NCBI GenBank assembly: GCA_029216955.1
Contig: JANAVB010004000.1
Span: forward strand, 2,067,025 to 2,131,024
DNA: 64,000 nt
Source: Iris pallida
Taxonomy: Eukaryota; Streptophyta; Magnoliopsida; Asparagales; Iridaceae
Direction of reading: 5' to 3'
Shown here: piece after piece, positions 11,171 to 22,061 of the stretch
Layout of the letters: each line of letters starts with the position of its first letter
How positions within the stretch are numbered: the first letter of the stretch is position 1
Translations under genes and position numbers: made by a program
The notes under the pieces: model-generated
The model's input: the letters and a program-made list of their open reading frames with translations, nothing else
Databases searched by the model: none
Told to the model about the DNA's origin: nothing

Positions 11171-12361
11171 GTCCTCCTCAGTCCTTATCCCTTCTAATAT
11201 TTAATTACTAAATGTATGCTTGTGCCATATTAATTGTTCCCTGACACGATGGTGACCCGTTATGGTACACTTTTGGCAATGACATGACTTGATAGTGGCC
11301 CAACGTTGCGCACTCCTGACAAATAAACTTGACATGATAACTTGACATGATAATTCTTGATAGTAGTCCGCTGTGGCGCACTCTTGACAAGTAAACCTGA
11401 CATGATATATCTCGACATGCTGTTGCGACGGCTAACATGACATGACATGACTTGATAAAATAAATAACCTGGACACCGTGGACGATTGTGCTTGTACAAA
11501 TGAACCCGTCTTGTCTTGCATCATGTCTAGGACAGGGACCCCTGAGTACCACGGTCGGGGGTACCTACGGTAAATTGACTAAGGTTAATAACTAGAATAA
11601 TCCAGTAGTCATGAAGAGATTTTTTCAGCTACAGGTAATTCCGTTATCTGGGCGTCCCACTTGGGATCTGTAGCCTGCCGACGAGTAGGGCACATTTCCA
11701 GCACACTGTCATGTGTTGCACCCTTATTGTACTAATATTCGACCTGGATAACCTGGATGGTCTGCAGGGCTTGTGGCTGTGGAATAATCTCACTGCATCT
11801 TGCTAGTAACTAGGCCTGTGATAACCCTAGTTAGTTAAAGTATCAAGCCGTACTTATTGCTTGCCCGTGAAATGTTGGATGGAGTTCAATCAGTTGAATC
11901 TTGTCTTGATCCTGTACAAGATTATTACTTGACCTGATTTCTTATATTTATCTTGACGATAAATGATGGGAGAAGCCAAGTTCTGTTCAGACGAAGGGTT
12001 ACAACCCCGGTCCTTGTTTGGTTTACGGGTTGTAACCTGGTTATCTGAATAGTCCCATGGTTATCTCATCGTATATCACCTGTCATATTTTTCCTTAATT
12101 ACTGTCTTTTATTATGTAATTATATTCTTGTGCTAATTGCTGGTTTTAGTTCCTAAGTGAAGCCTCCTTTGTGGCACTTGCTCTTTCTGGGGTCTGACCC
12201 AGCTGGTTTTGTATGGTCAGATTCCGGAGCAGCTCCAGAGGATCTACCGACTTTTCAGCCAGATGGTGACCACTAGACGGAATTCTGGCAACGAGTGGGT
12301 TTATTTTGGCTCTTCCACTCTATTATAAAAATATTCTTTTGCGGCGTTTAGCCGACGAGCA

Positions 12362-12366
12362 CATGT
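12362..12366 (+). other. Left target-site duplication of element 2
   Basis: CATGT immediately precedes the LTR start TGTCACCC. The right-hand copy is missing because the right end of element 2 was deleted at 24416. Confidence 0.6.
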
Positions 12367-12673
12367 TGTCACCCTCATTTCCTGTATTTCGTATTTGTAC
12401 TCGTAATTTGATTTTTGGCACGTATTTTATTTTCTCGACTTGCGGATTTTGGTTTCCCGTAAATGGGTTTGGACCATGGCTTGGTTTTATTTTATGGAAT
12501 TGGTTTGGTTTGATTAGGTTTGGTTTAATATGAATTGGTACACTTTAACCTACACTCCTCCCTCAACACACCACAACCACCCTCATTATATCTCCACCAA
12601 ACTTTCTCTCTCCTCTTTACTCTCCATTAATTTTCTTCTTCTCCTTCCTCCACACACAACTCCCCAACCCATA

Positions 12674-12690
12674 GGCAAGTGCACCTTGCC
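12674..12690 (+). other. Conserved LTR hairpin of element 2
   Basis: GGCAAGTGCACCTTGCC forms a perfect six-base stem with a TGCAC loop. The copy in the second LTR (20276-20292) has one G to A change in the stem. Confidence 0.6.
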
Positions 12691-12994
12691 AACAAATAAG
12701 CACCCAATTTTATTTGTCCATTTGATAGATTAGGACATGTAGATCAACATTAGAACTTGAAATTTTGTGATTTGGAGTCTCCATTGTTCTAGATCTAAGT
12801 TTTGATTATTTTCGAAATTCCTTGGTTTTGATCTATTAAACTTTAATTTTTGCATATTTTGATGCTTCCATGTGGAAGAGAATTCGATTTTACTCAAGTT
12901 AGAACTTTGAAAATCTAGATTTGGTTTTGATTTGATCAAGTTATGAAGAATTGAAGTTTTGAAGTTCTTGGAGTTCTTCTCGGGTTGGAGAAGC

Positions 12995-13390
12995 AGCCCT
13001 CTCGGCCTGCGCTCTTTAGCGCAAAGCCGATTGCACAGCTCACCCTTTGGTGAACTGCGCACCTTCCTTCTCGGCCAGCGCCTTCATTGCGCATAGCCGA
13101 TTGCGCCCGGCCTCTTGGGCTGGACCGCGCATCTCCCTTGGCGCACCAACCCCTGCGCAGTTGGCCCCTGCGCAACCTGACTCATGCGCAATCCACCCTG
13201 CGCAAGCCAGCCATGCGCAATCCACCTTCTGCGCAATCCATCTCTGCGCAACCAACTCCTGCGCTGTTCACTCCTGCGCAGTCTACCTTCTGCGTAATCC
13301 ATCCATGCGCCATCTGCCCCTGCGCACTTGGCACCCTGCACAACTGACACCCTACACAATCCAACCCCTGATCCCTTGCGCAAACCATTG
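12995..13390 (+). repeat. TGCGCA-rich minisatellite-like array in LTR 2
   Basis: About a dozen TGCGCA hexamers and many near variants occur every 13-20 bases in a C-rich background (motifs such as CTGCGCAATCCA). It takes the place that the GCCGCATG array occupies in LTRs 1 and A. Small open frames across it on both strands are products of the repeat. The array is repeated at about 20597-20992 in the second LTR. Confidence 0.8.
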
Positions 13391-14982
13391 GCTCTTGGAG
13401 TTTTGGTTTTATTTCTTTAAGCTTGGCTCTTCTATAGTCCTATATATATATTGGTATTTTATTAGGTATTTTACGTCCATTTTACATCCTTACGCCTTTT
13501 GTCATGAACTTGATTTTACTTAATATACATGGAATGACCATTGTACATGGCCTGGTATGACAAGGAACTAGCATAACATGACAGTGACCCGTAGTGGTGC
13601 ACTCCTGACATGACCAACTTGACTTGATAGTGGCCCGTGGAGGCGCACTCCTGACTTGACTTGTAACTTGTAACTTGACTCGTATAATCAACTTGACACC
13701 GTGGGTGTTCCTGCTTGCTTGCTTGTACAATCCACTTGTCTTGTCTTGCATCATGTCTAGGACGTGACTTCCTGGGTACCACGGCCAGGGACTCGCGCTA
13801 ATTGGATTAGGCTAATGATTAGATCAAACTAGAACATGGAGAATTCCCAGTCACAGGCAATCTCGTTATTTGGGCGCTTTAATGGACTTGTAGCTTGCCG
13901 ACGAGTAGAGCACATTTCCAGCACACTGTCATGTGTTGCACCCTCTAAGTCACCTAAGGGCACATTTGTCTCCCGGGCAATGTACCCACCTATAACTCTC
14001 AACCCGCGGAAGGATAACTGGATAGTCTGCAGGGCTTGGGACTGTAATTCTCACTTGCATCTTGTTAGTAATTATGTTTGTGATAACCCTAGTTAGTTAA
14101 AGTAGTAAGCCGTAGTACTTGCTTGGCTGATTGTGAATGAATGGTGTCCAGCTCTGTCTAAGTCTTGTCTAGTCCCTGTACCTGGAACTCTTGATCATGA
14201 TTGTTTTACTTATCTCTAACGATAAATGGGTAGAGACAGTGAGCTATTCAGGCGAAGGGGTACAATCCCGGTCCTTGTTTGGTTTAAGGATTGTAACCTG
14301 GCTCCCGGAATGGTTCCACGTCCCTAGTCGTTTATCGCCCTGTGTACTTTACTTCTTTTAGTCTTTATGTTCTGATATGCTGGCTTTTGTTCTTATTTGT
14401 GGCCTCCTTTGTGGCACTTGCTCTTTCTGGGGTTTGACCCAGCTGGTTTTGTGTGGCCAGATTTCGGAGCAGCTCCCGAGGATCTACCAAGCTTCCAGCC
14501 CAATGGTGACAACTAGGCGGAACCCGGGCCAAGAGTGGGTTTTCCTTTTTGTTTCACCCACTTATATGTAAATTTATTCTTTTGAGGCGTTTAGCCGACG
14601 AGCACCTGTTAGCTCGATGCACATTTACTTACTGTCTGCCTACGGACTGTAAACATGATTAACAAATCCTAGGGTTGATCATGTATGACTGAACTCTTGC
14701 TAGTCCTATCATTTTGTACGACTAGCTTCATGATCATCCAATATGTAATATTTGGGACGCCTTATATATATATATTTGATGCTCTAACATCTTGTAACTC
14801 TGTTAATTGCTTGAGATTGAGACAATAGGCTTAACCTTAAGAGACTGCTGGCTTGTAGTAAACCCTCATATCTAGACAGCCGTGACCGTATAGTTGAGAT
14901 GTATTCTATTTCAATATACGTAGCTGGCTGTGTCTGCCCCCGCTCTCCAGTATTCTGGTTCTGGGGCATGACATGGTTTAAG

Positions 14983-15000
14983 TGGTGGCCCATGCAGGTC
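14983..15000 (+). other. Primer-binding site of element 2, tRNA-Ile type
   Basis: TGGTGGCCCATGCAGGTC lies nine bases after the LTR end at 14973 and is identical to the site of element 1. Confidence 0.78.
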
Positions 15001-15035
15001 TTGGCATTCAAGAAATGTGAGGGTTTACCGAATAG

Positions 15036-18000
15036 ATGTCTCAATCAATATTCGTCCTTGATCTCTGCTCGTATCTTCAAATCCCTGGGAATCTCGACCT
15101 GATCACATTGCTTGTATCATTGATCTGTACTGGTCCTTTCCTTATTGTTCCCTATGTCGTCTTCTTCAGCGGCATTACTCCCGGACCTGCCAACCAGCCA
15201 GAGGAAGCTCGACAAGCACCCCAGCGCCAGGAAGATCAAGCTCAGCACTCTGGAGTAGCCTCCCGAGTTATGCTTCCCGGAGGCTCGAAACCTCCAGTTC
15301 AGGCAGCTCCGCCCGTTCAACCAGCTAGACAGGATGAGGGACCTTTGGTAGGGCTTATCAGAGAACTGCTTGCATCCCAAGATCGTCGAGGCGACGCCTT
15401 GCACCAGGAAGTTCATGATGCACTAAACCGAGGAGGTCCCCAAGGGAATCAGGCGGCCAACAGTTTCAAACGCTTGAACCCTCCCTTCTTTGACGGAAGT
15501 GAAGATGCGATTGCCGCGGACGCTTGGCTTCAGGATACCGAGGTGGTTCTAGAAGCAGCTAGGACACCTGAAAATGAGAAGGTGGCGGTGGTACGCCTAC
15601 AGTTGTTAGACTTGGCTCGCGATTGGTGGGCAGCTCAGGCCATGGGGTTAGCGGCACCAGTCACTTGGGCGACGTTCAGAGAGAGATTCCAGACGAAGTA
15701 CGTCGATGCGGTAGCACGGTACGACCTGCAGACCAGATTCACCAACTTGAAGCAAGGAGGCAGGACGGTCGATGGCTATGCGACCGAGTTTTCCAGGCTG
15801 AGTAGGTTCGCCCCCACCTTGGTGGCAACCGAATTCGATAGGGCCCAGCGGTTCCAGCAGGGACTGCATTTAGAGATATTATTGGCTGTGGAGCAGTTCG
15901 AGCACCAGACGTTCGATGCAGTGTTGAAGGCAGCAAGGAGGCATGAGTATACCTCCCGGAGAATTGTGGACAGGACCGGAGGCAGGAAGCGGTCCCACAG
16001 CCAGATGCACCAATCATCAGCTCCAGTCCCGGCAGCTAGGGGTATAACCATTGGAACTCCGAGGCGGGCGGCCTCAGTGACGTCGGTTCAACATTCAACC
16101 CCGACGTATCCGCAGCAGCAGAAGCAGAAGCAGTCTTCCGCGGTAGGATGTTCTTATTGCGGGAAGCCGGGCCATGTAGTGGCAGAGTGTCGTAGGGCAC
16201 AGGGATTGTGCCTGGCTTGTGGAGGAGCAGACCACCAGATAGGGACCTGCCCGAATAGGGGAGGTCCATCATCATCCAACCTTTCTAGTTCTTCGGTGAG
16301 AGGACCAGCCCCAGTTCCAGTCCAGCAGCAGCAGCAACAGCAGTACCCGAGGCCATTGGCGCCCCAGGCCCAGGCCTTCCAGCAGCAGTTCACCCAGGCT
16401 CCAGCACAGAACCGACAGAGGGGTTTCCAGCAGAGGGGACCCGCAGCTAGAGGTCAGGCTATGATGATGACCATGGAAGAAGAAGTTGCACCAGGTGAGG
16501 TAGTGGCAGGTACTATTCTCGTCAACACCTTTCCAGCATCTGTATTATTTGATTCTGGTGCATCGTATTCATTCATGTCTGCACGATTCGCGACACGGAT
16601 AGGATTGGAGCCCGAGTCATTATCAGTGAGGCTCAATATACTTACTGGTAATGGTCTTGTGGGAGTAGATCGAGTGTTTTCCTCGTGTCGGATCGTAGTT
16701 AGCGGTAGAGAGTTCCCCGCTAGGCTCATAGAGTTCCCTATGGCAGACTATGATGTAGTCCTAGGCATGGATTGGTTGAGGAACCATTATGCTAGGATAG
16801 ACTGCCATGTTGGCAGAGTTGTCTTTAGTATTCCCGGAGAGCCAGAGTTTTCATTTTCCAGAGGCACAGTAGAGTCATCTCCTCCAGTTTTGCGGATGGC
16901 AGTAGCAGCAGTGCAGTTGCCCCGGATAGTTGAAGAGTTTCCAGATGTCTTCCCAGAGGAACTTCCAGGGATGCCACCAGAGCGGGAGATCGAGTTCACC
17001 ATTGACTTGATTCCCGGGACAGCACCAGTATCAGAGCGAGTCTACAGAATGGCGCCTTCAGAGTTGGAGATTTTGTACAAGATGATTGAAGAACTTAGAA
17101 CCAAGGGATTCATTCGTGCTAGTGGATCGCCTTGGGGAGCCCCGATGCTTCTTGTGAAAAAGAAGGATGGTACGTCCAGGCTATGTGTTGATTATCGTAC
17201 CTTGAACTCAGTGACAATCAAGAACAGATACCCTCTTCCAAGGATAGATGACTTGTTTGATCAACTCAAAGGGGCTTCAGTTTTCTCGAAGATAGACTTG
17301 CGGTCAGGATACCACCAGATCAGAGTCAGAGAGCAGGACATCCCGAAGACGGCGTTCAGATCTAGGTACGGGCATTGGGAGTTTCTAGTTATGCCCTTTG
17401 GAGCGACCAACGCGCCGACAGTGTTCAGGACCTCATGAACCGTATTTTCATGCCTTACTTGGATCAGTTTGTGATAGTGTTCCTTGATGACATCCTGGTC
17501 TACAGCAAGAGTGAAGCAGAGCATGAGCAGCATCTCAGAATTATCCTCCAGATTCTCAGAGAGCACCAGTTGTACGCCAAGTTCAGTAAATACGAGTTCT
17601 GGCTCGATCGTATTTCTTATTTGGGTCACATCATTACCAGAGGAGGAGTGGAAGTGGATCCCCAGAAGATTGTGGCTATCGAGACATGGCCAGTACCTAG
17701 CTCAGTGGCAGAGGTTCGCAGCTTCCTTGGATTGGCCGGCTACTACCGGCGGTTCGTCTCAGATTTTACAAGGATTTCAGCGCCGATGACCCAGTTGACC
17801 CGCAAGGATGTGCCGTTCGTTTGGACAGCAGAATGTCAGGAATCATTTGAGAAGTTGAAGCGAGGTTTGATAACGGCTCCCATTCTCACCCTTCCAGATG
17901 GGACCGGAGGATTCACAGTTTATTGCGACGCTTCAGGCAGAGGATTGGGATGTGTTTTGATGCAGCATGGGAAGGTAATTGCTTATGCGTCACGTCAACT

Positions 18001-19807
18001 CCGTGATCATGAGAAGAATTACCCGACCCACGACTTGGAGCTAGCAGCAGTAGTGTTTGTACTTAAGTTGTGGAGGCACTACTTGTACGGAGACAGAGTG
18101 GAGATATTTACTGATCATAAGAGCCTGAAGTATGTTTTCACCCAGAAGGATCTTAATATGCGGCAGAGAAGATGGCTCGAGCTACTGGTGGACTACGATG
18201 TGGATTTACAGTATCATCCAGGGAAGGCCAACGTTGTAGCAGATGCGTTGAGCCGGAGAGCCGGAGTTTATTTCCTGACGGGGCAACCAGAGCTATTGGC
18301 AGATCTTCAGAAGATAGGAATTGAAGTGATTCTTCCTTCCAGTGTGGCCTTGATGGCCAGCTTACAGATTCAGTCCACCATAGTTGAGAGGATCCGGACA
18401 GCACAGTTAACAGATTCCAAGATTCAGCGGCTCAGAGCAGAGTGTGAAGCAGGAAGAAGGCCAGAGTTATGTATTCATGAGGATGGTACACTTCGACACA
18501 GTACGCGTCTTTGTGTACCCAGTGGAGATATCAGACAGGAAGTCATGGCAGAGGCTCACGGTTCGCAGTACTCCATTCACCCAGGCAGCACGAAGATGTA
18601 CAGAGATATTCGTCAGCACTTTTGGTGGAATGGTATGAAGAGAGAGATAGCCCGGTATGTCTCTCGATGTTTGGTTTGCCAACAGGTCAAGGCTGAACAT
18701 CAGAGGCCAGCTAGACTTCTTCAACCTTTACCGATCCCAGAATGGAAATGGGAGCACATAACCATGGATTTCGTGACTGGACTACCCAGATCTCCGGCAG
18801 GCAGAGATGCTATTTGGGTCATTGTGGACAGGCTTACCAAGGTGGCACACTTTCTTCCATTTAGAGTTGGACAGTCGACGGCGCAGCTAGCAGAGATGTA
18901 TCTCAGGCAGATCGTCCGACTTCATGGAGTGCCAGTCAGCATAGTATCAGACAGGGATACGAGATTCACATCACACTTCTGGCGTAGTCTTCATCAAAGT
19001 TTGGGGACTCGTCTCAAGTTCAGCTCAGCGTATCATCCGCAGACAGATGGGCAGTCAGAGCGTACTATACAAACTCTCGAAGATATGTTGCGGTCATGTA
19101 CCCTTGACTTCGGTGGTTCGTGGGAGGATCACCTGCACCTGGTGGAATTCTCGTACAACAATAGTTTCCAGGCCAGTATCCAGATGGCACCCTTCGAGGC
19201 TCTGTATGGCAGGAAGTGCAGATCCCCGTTAGCATGGGACGATGTCGAAGAGAGACAGATGCTCGGTCCAGAACTGATTTCTCAGACGGTTGAAGTGGTC
19301 AGGAGAGTCAGAGATCACCTCCGAGTTGCTCAGGATCGCCAGCGCCATTGGGCCGATGCTCATCGGCGTCCCTTAGAATTTGCCGTCGGCGACCATGTAT
19401 TCCTTAGGATCTCGCCTACCCGCGGTGTCATTCGTTTTGGCGTATGTGAAAAGCTTAGTCCTAGGTATATAGGGCCGTTCGATATTCTGGAGCGAGTAGG
19501 CGATGTGTCCTATCGTCTCGCTCTTCCGCCGTCGCTAAGTGAGGTACATGATGTATTCCATGTGTCCCAATTACGACGGTACATTCCGGACCCGAGCTAT
19601 ATCCTAGATCATTCGGAATTGGTTGTTGGTACCAACCTTTCGTATGAGGAGATGCCCGTGTCTATTTTGGACCGGAGGGAAAAGACGCTCAAGAACAAGA
19701 CTATTAACTTAATTCGTGTTGCTTGGGGTCATCACTCTCTAGGTGAGTCAACGTGGGAGCGTAAGGACGACATCCGATCGCGATATCCCTACCTGTTTGA
19801 CTCGTGA
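15036..19807 (+). pseudogene. Gag-Pol of element 2, split by one frameshift in RT
   Basis: The first frame (15036-17438) has the Gag capsid region, two CX2CX4HX4C knuckles separated by six residues (about residues 372-402), protease DSGAS near 506 and the RT N terminus from about 665. A single T missing at about 17426, compared with element 1, shifts the frame and causes a stop 12 bases on. The second frame continues to 19807 with the RT FLDD box near 17480, RNase H near 17918, HHCC integrase zinc domain near 18558-18680, catalytic D, D and E near 18764, 18950 and 19055, and a C-terminal chromodomain-like region of the Tekay/Del type (HVSQLRRY to YPYLFDS). Apart from this lesion the protein looks complete. 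The start at 15036 uses the upstream ATG, which an extra T near 15108 brings into the gag frame. The ATG used in element 1 is absent here. Confidence 0.93.
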
Positions 19808-19950
19808 GGTATAATGTCTTTCTTATGCCTTACGCTTTCCCTTCCTTGCTTGCATTGTATGATTGAACTGCTTAGTGTAGCTTGTCTGTGCTTAGTATAG
19901 CTTGTCGTGGCAATCTCTAGCTCCTTGATTAAATTCCGAGGACGGAATTC

Positions 19951-19968
19951 TTTGAAGGTGGGTAGAGT
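19951..19968 (+). other. Polypurine tract of element 2
   Basis: The purine-rich stretch TTTGAAGGTGGGTAGAGT ends directly at the LTR start (19969), the expected place for the plus-strand primer. Confidence 0.65.
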
Positions 19969-21145
19969 TGTCACCCTCATTTCCTGTATTTCGTATTTGT
20001 ACTCGTAATTTGATTTTTGGCACGTATTTTATTTTCTCGACTTGCGGATTTTGGTTTCCCGTAAATGGGTTTGGACCATGGCTTGGTTTTATTTTATGGA
20101 ATTGGTTTGGTTTGATTAGGTTTGGTTTAACATGAATTGGTACACTTTAACCTACACTCCTCCCTCAACACACCACAACCACCCTCATTATATCTCCACC
20201 AAACTTTCTCTCTCCTCTTTACTCTCCATTAATTTTCTTCTTCTCCTTCCTCCACACACAACTCCCCAACCCATAGGCAAGTGCACCTTACCAACAAATA
20301 AGCACCCAATTTTATTTGTCCATTTGATAGATTAGGACATGTAGATCAACATTAGAACTTGAAATTTTGTGATTTGGAGTCTCCATTGTTCTAGATCTAA
20401 GTTTTGATTATTTTCGGAATTCCTTGGTTTTGATCTATTAAACTTTAATTTTTGCATATTTTGATGCTTCCATGTGGAAGAGAATTCGATTTTACTCAAG
20501 TTAGAACTTTGAAAATCTAGATTTGGTTTTGATTTGATCAAGTTATGAAGAATTGAAGTTTTGAAGTTCTTGGAGTTCTTCTCGGGTTGGAGAAGCAGCC
20601 CTCTCGGCCTGCGCTCTTTAGCGCAAAGCCGATTGCACAGCTCACCCTTTGGTGAACTGCGCACCTTCCTTCTCGGCCAGCGCCTTCATTGCGCATAGCC
20701 GATTGCGCCCGGCCTCTTGGGCTGGACCGCGCATCTCCCTTGGCGCACCAACCCCTGCGCAGTTGGCCCCTGCGCAACCTGACTCATGCGCAATCCATCC
20801 TGCGCAAGCCAGCCATGCGCAATCCACCTTCTGCGCAATCCATCTCTGCGCAACCAACTCCTGCGCAGTTCACTCCTGCGCAGTCTACCTTCTGCGCAAT
20901 CCATCCATGCGCCATCTGCCCCTGCGCACTTGGCACCCTGCACAACTGACACCCTACACAATCCAACCCCTGATCGCTTGCGCAAACCATTGGCTCTTGG
21001 AGTTTTGGTTTTATTTCTTTAAGCTTGGCTCTTCTATAGTCCTATATATATATTGGTATTTTATTAGGTATTTTACGTCCATTTTACATCCTTACGCCTT
21101 TTGTCATGAACTTGATTTTACTTAATATACTTGGAATGACCATTG

Positions 21146-22061
21146 TGTTGACACAAAGTCACAGTCAACCAAATATTGACTACATTGACTAAATAATATT
21201 TGTATTAATTCAATACGACACACGACGACTGCATTCAGTTCAAGACAGATGACTGCTCAGTCTCCGGCTCTCAGTGTGTTCTGGAGTCTGTATTTTATAA
21301 TTTCATTGAGTCTAGACTTGTGTACTCTGAGTCATGCTGAGCTCTTGGAACTTAGTCTATAACCTACCCAAAATCCCAAGCTCCACTGAACCAAAAACTG
21401 CCCACTGGTCCCCTTAGAACCACTCTGTGCTCTGGAGACAGAGTTCGGGCCGAACTCTGTCCCCTAGAAATCAGGAACCCTAATTTTAGGGTTAGCTGGT
21501 TGCTAGTTGTCCAACGGCCAAATTTTTGAATTTTCCTACCCGAATTCTGGCCGAATTCTGCCTATAAAAACACTATAAATAGGGCATGAATTCTCTCATT
21601 TCAAATCATCCAATCTTCTCTTCTCTTCTCTCTTATAAGCTCAATAAGCCATACCCTTCCCATCTACTAGCCACAAGCCTCCTAAGTCTCGAGTGCTCAG
21701 CATCTCTCAGTTAGGATTCTTGTGCAAGAGTCGAAGAAGTCGCTTGGACAATTCCAAGCAAATCGCCACTGCGATCCTCTGTTAGAAGTTGACGTGCTCT
21801 TCTGAAGAAAAGGCACGGGTTGTAAACTACTATTTCACAAATAGTGGATTTAATCCTGAGCTAGAGTTCTCAGGCCTGGACTAGTCCTCCACGAGGGAAA
21901 CCAGGTTAAAATCGCTGTGTTTGCGTATGCTCTTCTGCTCTTCATTTATTTTCCGCACTTTACTCTGATTATTTATTATCGGTGAAAGAGTTATTTTTAA
22001 TTGGCTATTTTTCTATATAAACTCTATTCACCCCCCTCTAGAGTTGCCAAACTGTTCTTCA
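21146..22061 (+). mobile_element. Solo LTR, probably Ty1/copia (916 bp)
   Basis: It starts TGTTGACACAAAG and ends CTGTTCTTCA, flanked by CATTG on both sides (21141-21145 and 22062-22066). The empty site CATTGTACATGG is present in the first LTR of element 2 near 13540. There is no internal region, so an LTR-LTR recombination must have removed it. The end ATTCACCCCCCTCTAGAG is of a type common in plant copia LTRs, hence the class call. The strand assumes the TATA boxes face right. Confidence 0.9.
21574..21581 (+). promoter_or_regulatory. TATA box of the solo LTR
   Basis: TATAAATA is preceded at 21562 by a second TATAAAAA. Both lie mid-LTR ahead of a CT-rich leader, as in a U3 promoter. Confidence 0.6.

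Larger units (their letters stand above)
9216..12366 (+). repeat. 3' LTR of element A, first part
   Basis: It begins near 9216 with a CCTGTGGTTCGTATT sequence that aligns a short way inside the start of the LTR of element 2, so the exact left end may be lost. It carries a promoter-like U3, the hairpin GGCAAGTGCACCTTGC at 9485-9500, a GCCGCATG array (about 9815-11170), the diverged repeats and the start of the tail. Element 2 interrupts it after ACATGT at 12366. The LTR resumes at 24417, minus ~42 bases. Confidence 0.87.
12367..14973 (+). repeat. 5' LTR of element 2 (2607 bp)
   Basis: It starts TGTCACCCTC and ends GGGGCATGACA. Modules in order: U3 with CT-rich leader; the hairpin at 12674; an R/U5-like core related to elements 1 and A; a TGCGCA-rich array (about 12995-13390); then a ~1.4 kb tail homologous to the tail of element A's LTR. 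Its first ~1.18 kb differs from the copy at 19969 by only a handful of bases, suggesting a recent insertion. Confidence 0.92.

Noticed and set aside
13047..13523. 158-codon open frame on the plus strand in LTR 2 (and the overlapping minus-strand frames near 13084-13383)
   Set aside because: It is a translation of the TGCGCA-rich array in several frames at once, repeated in the other LTR. No protein family is visible.
12367..14973. Dense short repeats as a possible CRISPR-like array
   Set aside because: Repeat units are degenerate, spacers are irregular and the context is a plant LTR retrotransposon.
14974..14985. TGG directly after the LTR end of element 2 as the primer-binding site
   Set aside because: The following bases (TTTAAG) match no common tRNA end, whereas the site nine bases further is conserved between unlike elements.
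17375..19807. An independent RT-integrase gene starting at the ATG at 17375
   Set aside because: The first residues are out-of-frame translation of upstream RT. The frame is simply the continuation of gag-pol after a one-base loss.
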